From Gyrodactylus bullatarudis (taxonomy: Eukaryota > Platyhelminthes > Monogenea > Gyrodactylidea > Gyrodactylidae): a DNA stretch of 18,411 nucleotides. Positions 17,834-18,411 of this stretch are shown in pieces. Under the pieces are notes generated by a model. That model saw only the letters and a list, made by a program, of their open reading frames with translations. It made no database searches and had not been told where the DNA came from. Within the stretch, counting starts at the first letter, position 1, and every line of letters starts with the position of its first letter. A program made the position numbers and the translations under genes. The stretch covers positions 1 through 18,411 of the forward strand of contig SSNU01003043.1 in the NCBI GenBank assembly GCA_012064415.1. Reading direction: 5' to 3'.

Positions 17834-17885
17834 TGTGATCTGAAGAGTTTCGTTTTGGCGAAAGAGAAAAACACCTCTCATTGTG
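17834..17885 (+). ncRNA. Hammerhead-like motif (candidate h)
   Basis: CUGAAGA lies at 17840-17846 and GAAA at 17860-17863. Stem III pairs AGAG (17863-17866) with CUCU (17875-17878), and H17 is C17879. Stem I is UGUGAU (17834-17839) with AUUGUG (17880-17885), of which four pairs are G-U. Stem II is G-C plus two G-U pairs. All core positions fit, but the helices are weak. Possible chance hit or old relic. Confidence 0.3.
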
Positions 17886-17948
17886 AAAATCCATATTATT
17901 TGACTCTCTTATGGAATTAACACTTGCTTATCCGAATTTCTAACATAT

Positions 17949-18014
17949 AGGTGTGAGAAGACAATCTCCATCAAGTTAGAGTTCATATGGATACTGTAAT
18001 TACCAGTGACCACT
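17949..18014 (+). repeat. Detached tail of the tRNA-like/hammerhead SINE, inverted relative to copy 2
   Basis: The plus strand here matches the minus strand of 14803-14741 (the tail of SINE copy 2) with about five differences. It begins AGGTGTGAGAAGACAATC and ends at TGACC. The tRNA head and the ribozyme are absent, as in a 5'-truncated SINE insertion. Scattered similarity to the tail end (TTGTCTAA, ACATTGC) continues to about 18110. Confidence 0.65.
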
Positions 18015-18138
18015 CCATTTTCATACGGTCTTGAGTCGTTTCTAGGATTTCAAGATTGCATTGAACATTCGAGTATGGATTGTCTAAGCGTTAAAAAAAC
18101 ATTGCAAACATATATATGAATTTGGAAATCGAGCTTGT

Positions 18139-18218
18139 GATATTCAACATTCATTTTCAATGTGTAAAACTAACCAAATTATAGCGAGGACTCACGAGTA
18201 TCCAGGTCTGGAGTAAAA
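18139..18218 (+). repeat. Diverged direct repeat, copy 2
   Basis: Second copy of 17726-17808, same orientation. The sequence after 18218 does not resemble that after 17808. Confidence 0.6.
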
Positions 18219-18284
18219 GTCATTGAATTGTAACTTGTTCATTTTGTGAAGGTATCAAGGGTTTCCAGGGCTCGTGTCGCAAGA

Positions 18285-18411
18285 GAATGAAACTACGTAA
18301 TTTGAAGTTATTTCGTTTCGATTCAACTCATTAACTCTTCAGGATGATCAAGAGGCAATGATTTTCCAGCTAGTACTCTCTAGCTTCGAGATCAACAGGT
18401 TAATGATTCTA
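18285..18411 (+). repeat. 127-bp exact direct repeat, copy 2 (runs off the window)
   Basis: Identical to 16835-16961 up to the last base of the window, so the true repeat may be longer. Confidence 0.85.

Noticed and set aside
1..18411. CRISPR arrays, bacterial operons or ribosome-binding sites
   Set aside because: No regular short repeats with spacers. All features are of animal retroelement type.

Overview
This is an A+T-rich stretch of animal nuclear DNA with no bacterial gene organisation. I see no intact host gene, no long open frame beyond 348 codons, and no rRNA or functional tRNA. Almost everything recognisable is retroelement debris. The element set (Penelope-like elements, an APE-type LINE, a Gypsy-like RT, and a decayed gene of a transposon-associated family common in arthropod and hydrozoan genomes) suggests an invertebrate, perhaps an arthropod such as a crustacean. 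That placement is inference.

Layout. 1-545: a possible reverse-transcriptase thumb fragment (-). 546-2152: a multiply broken gene of the CYFC...LPPLHIKLG...SHLDFFP-type family (-). 2393-2840: a G-poor, LTR- or promoter-like block ending in a poly(A) signal that overlaps a hammerhead-like fold (+). 3321-3440: a tRNA-like/hammerhead retroposon (-). 4717-5114: a 398-bp MITE-like inverted-repeat element. 5553-7185: an APE-type LINE (-) with endonuclease and the first part of the RT, broken off at RT motif A. 8380-8443: another hammerhead (-). 9528-11866: Penelope-like element 1 (PLE1, -), flanked by inverted pLTR copies, each with a hammerhead. 11987-15394: a 3.4-kb unit with 329-bp inverted arms (one mismatch) enclosing PLE2 (13091-14137, -), a hammerhead in its 3' region, and a second tRNA-like/hammerhead SINE (14695-14940, -). 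15466-15746: a 251-bp promoter-plus-hammerhead insertion between perfect 15-bp direct repeats. 15939-16214: Gypsy-like RT remnant (-). 16330-16610: third PLE fragment (-). 16835-18411: repeat-rich end with an exact 127-bp direct repeat at a spacing of 1450 bp.

The main signal is the density of hammerhead self-cleaving ribozyme motifs. I find nine candidates in 18.4 kb, belonging to at least four contexts: PLE terminal repeats, tRNA-derived SINE-like units, a small TSD-flanked insertion, and an LTR-like promoter block. PLE-encoded hammerheads are established knowledge. The fusion of a pol III (A box + B box) tRNA-like head directly to a hammerhead, here in two copies, resembles the Schistosoma Sm-alpha arrangement and is the best candidate for an undescribed family. 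The PLEs (RT + GIY-YIG endonuclease) could supply the enzymes that move the small ribozyme-bearing elements; that is inference.
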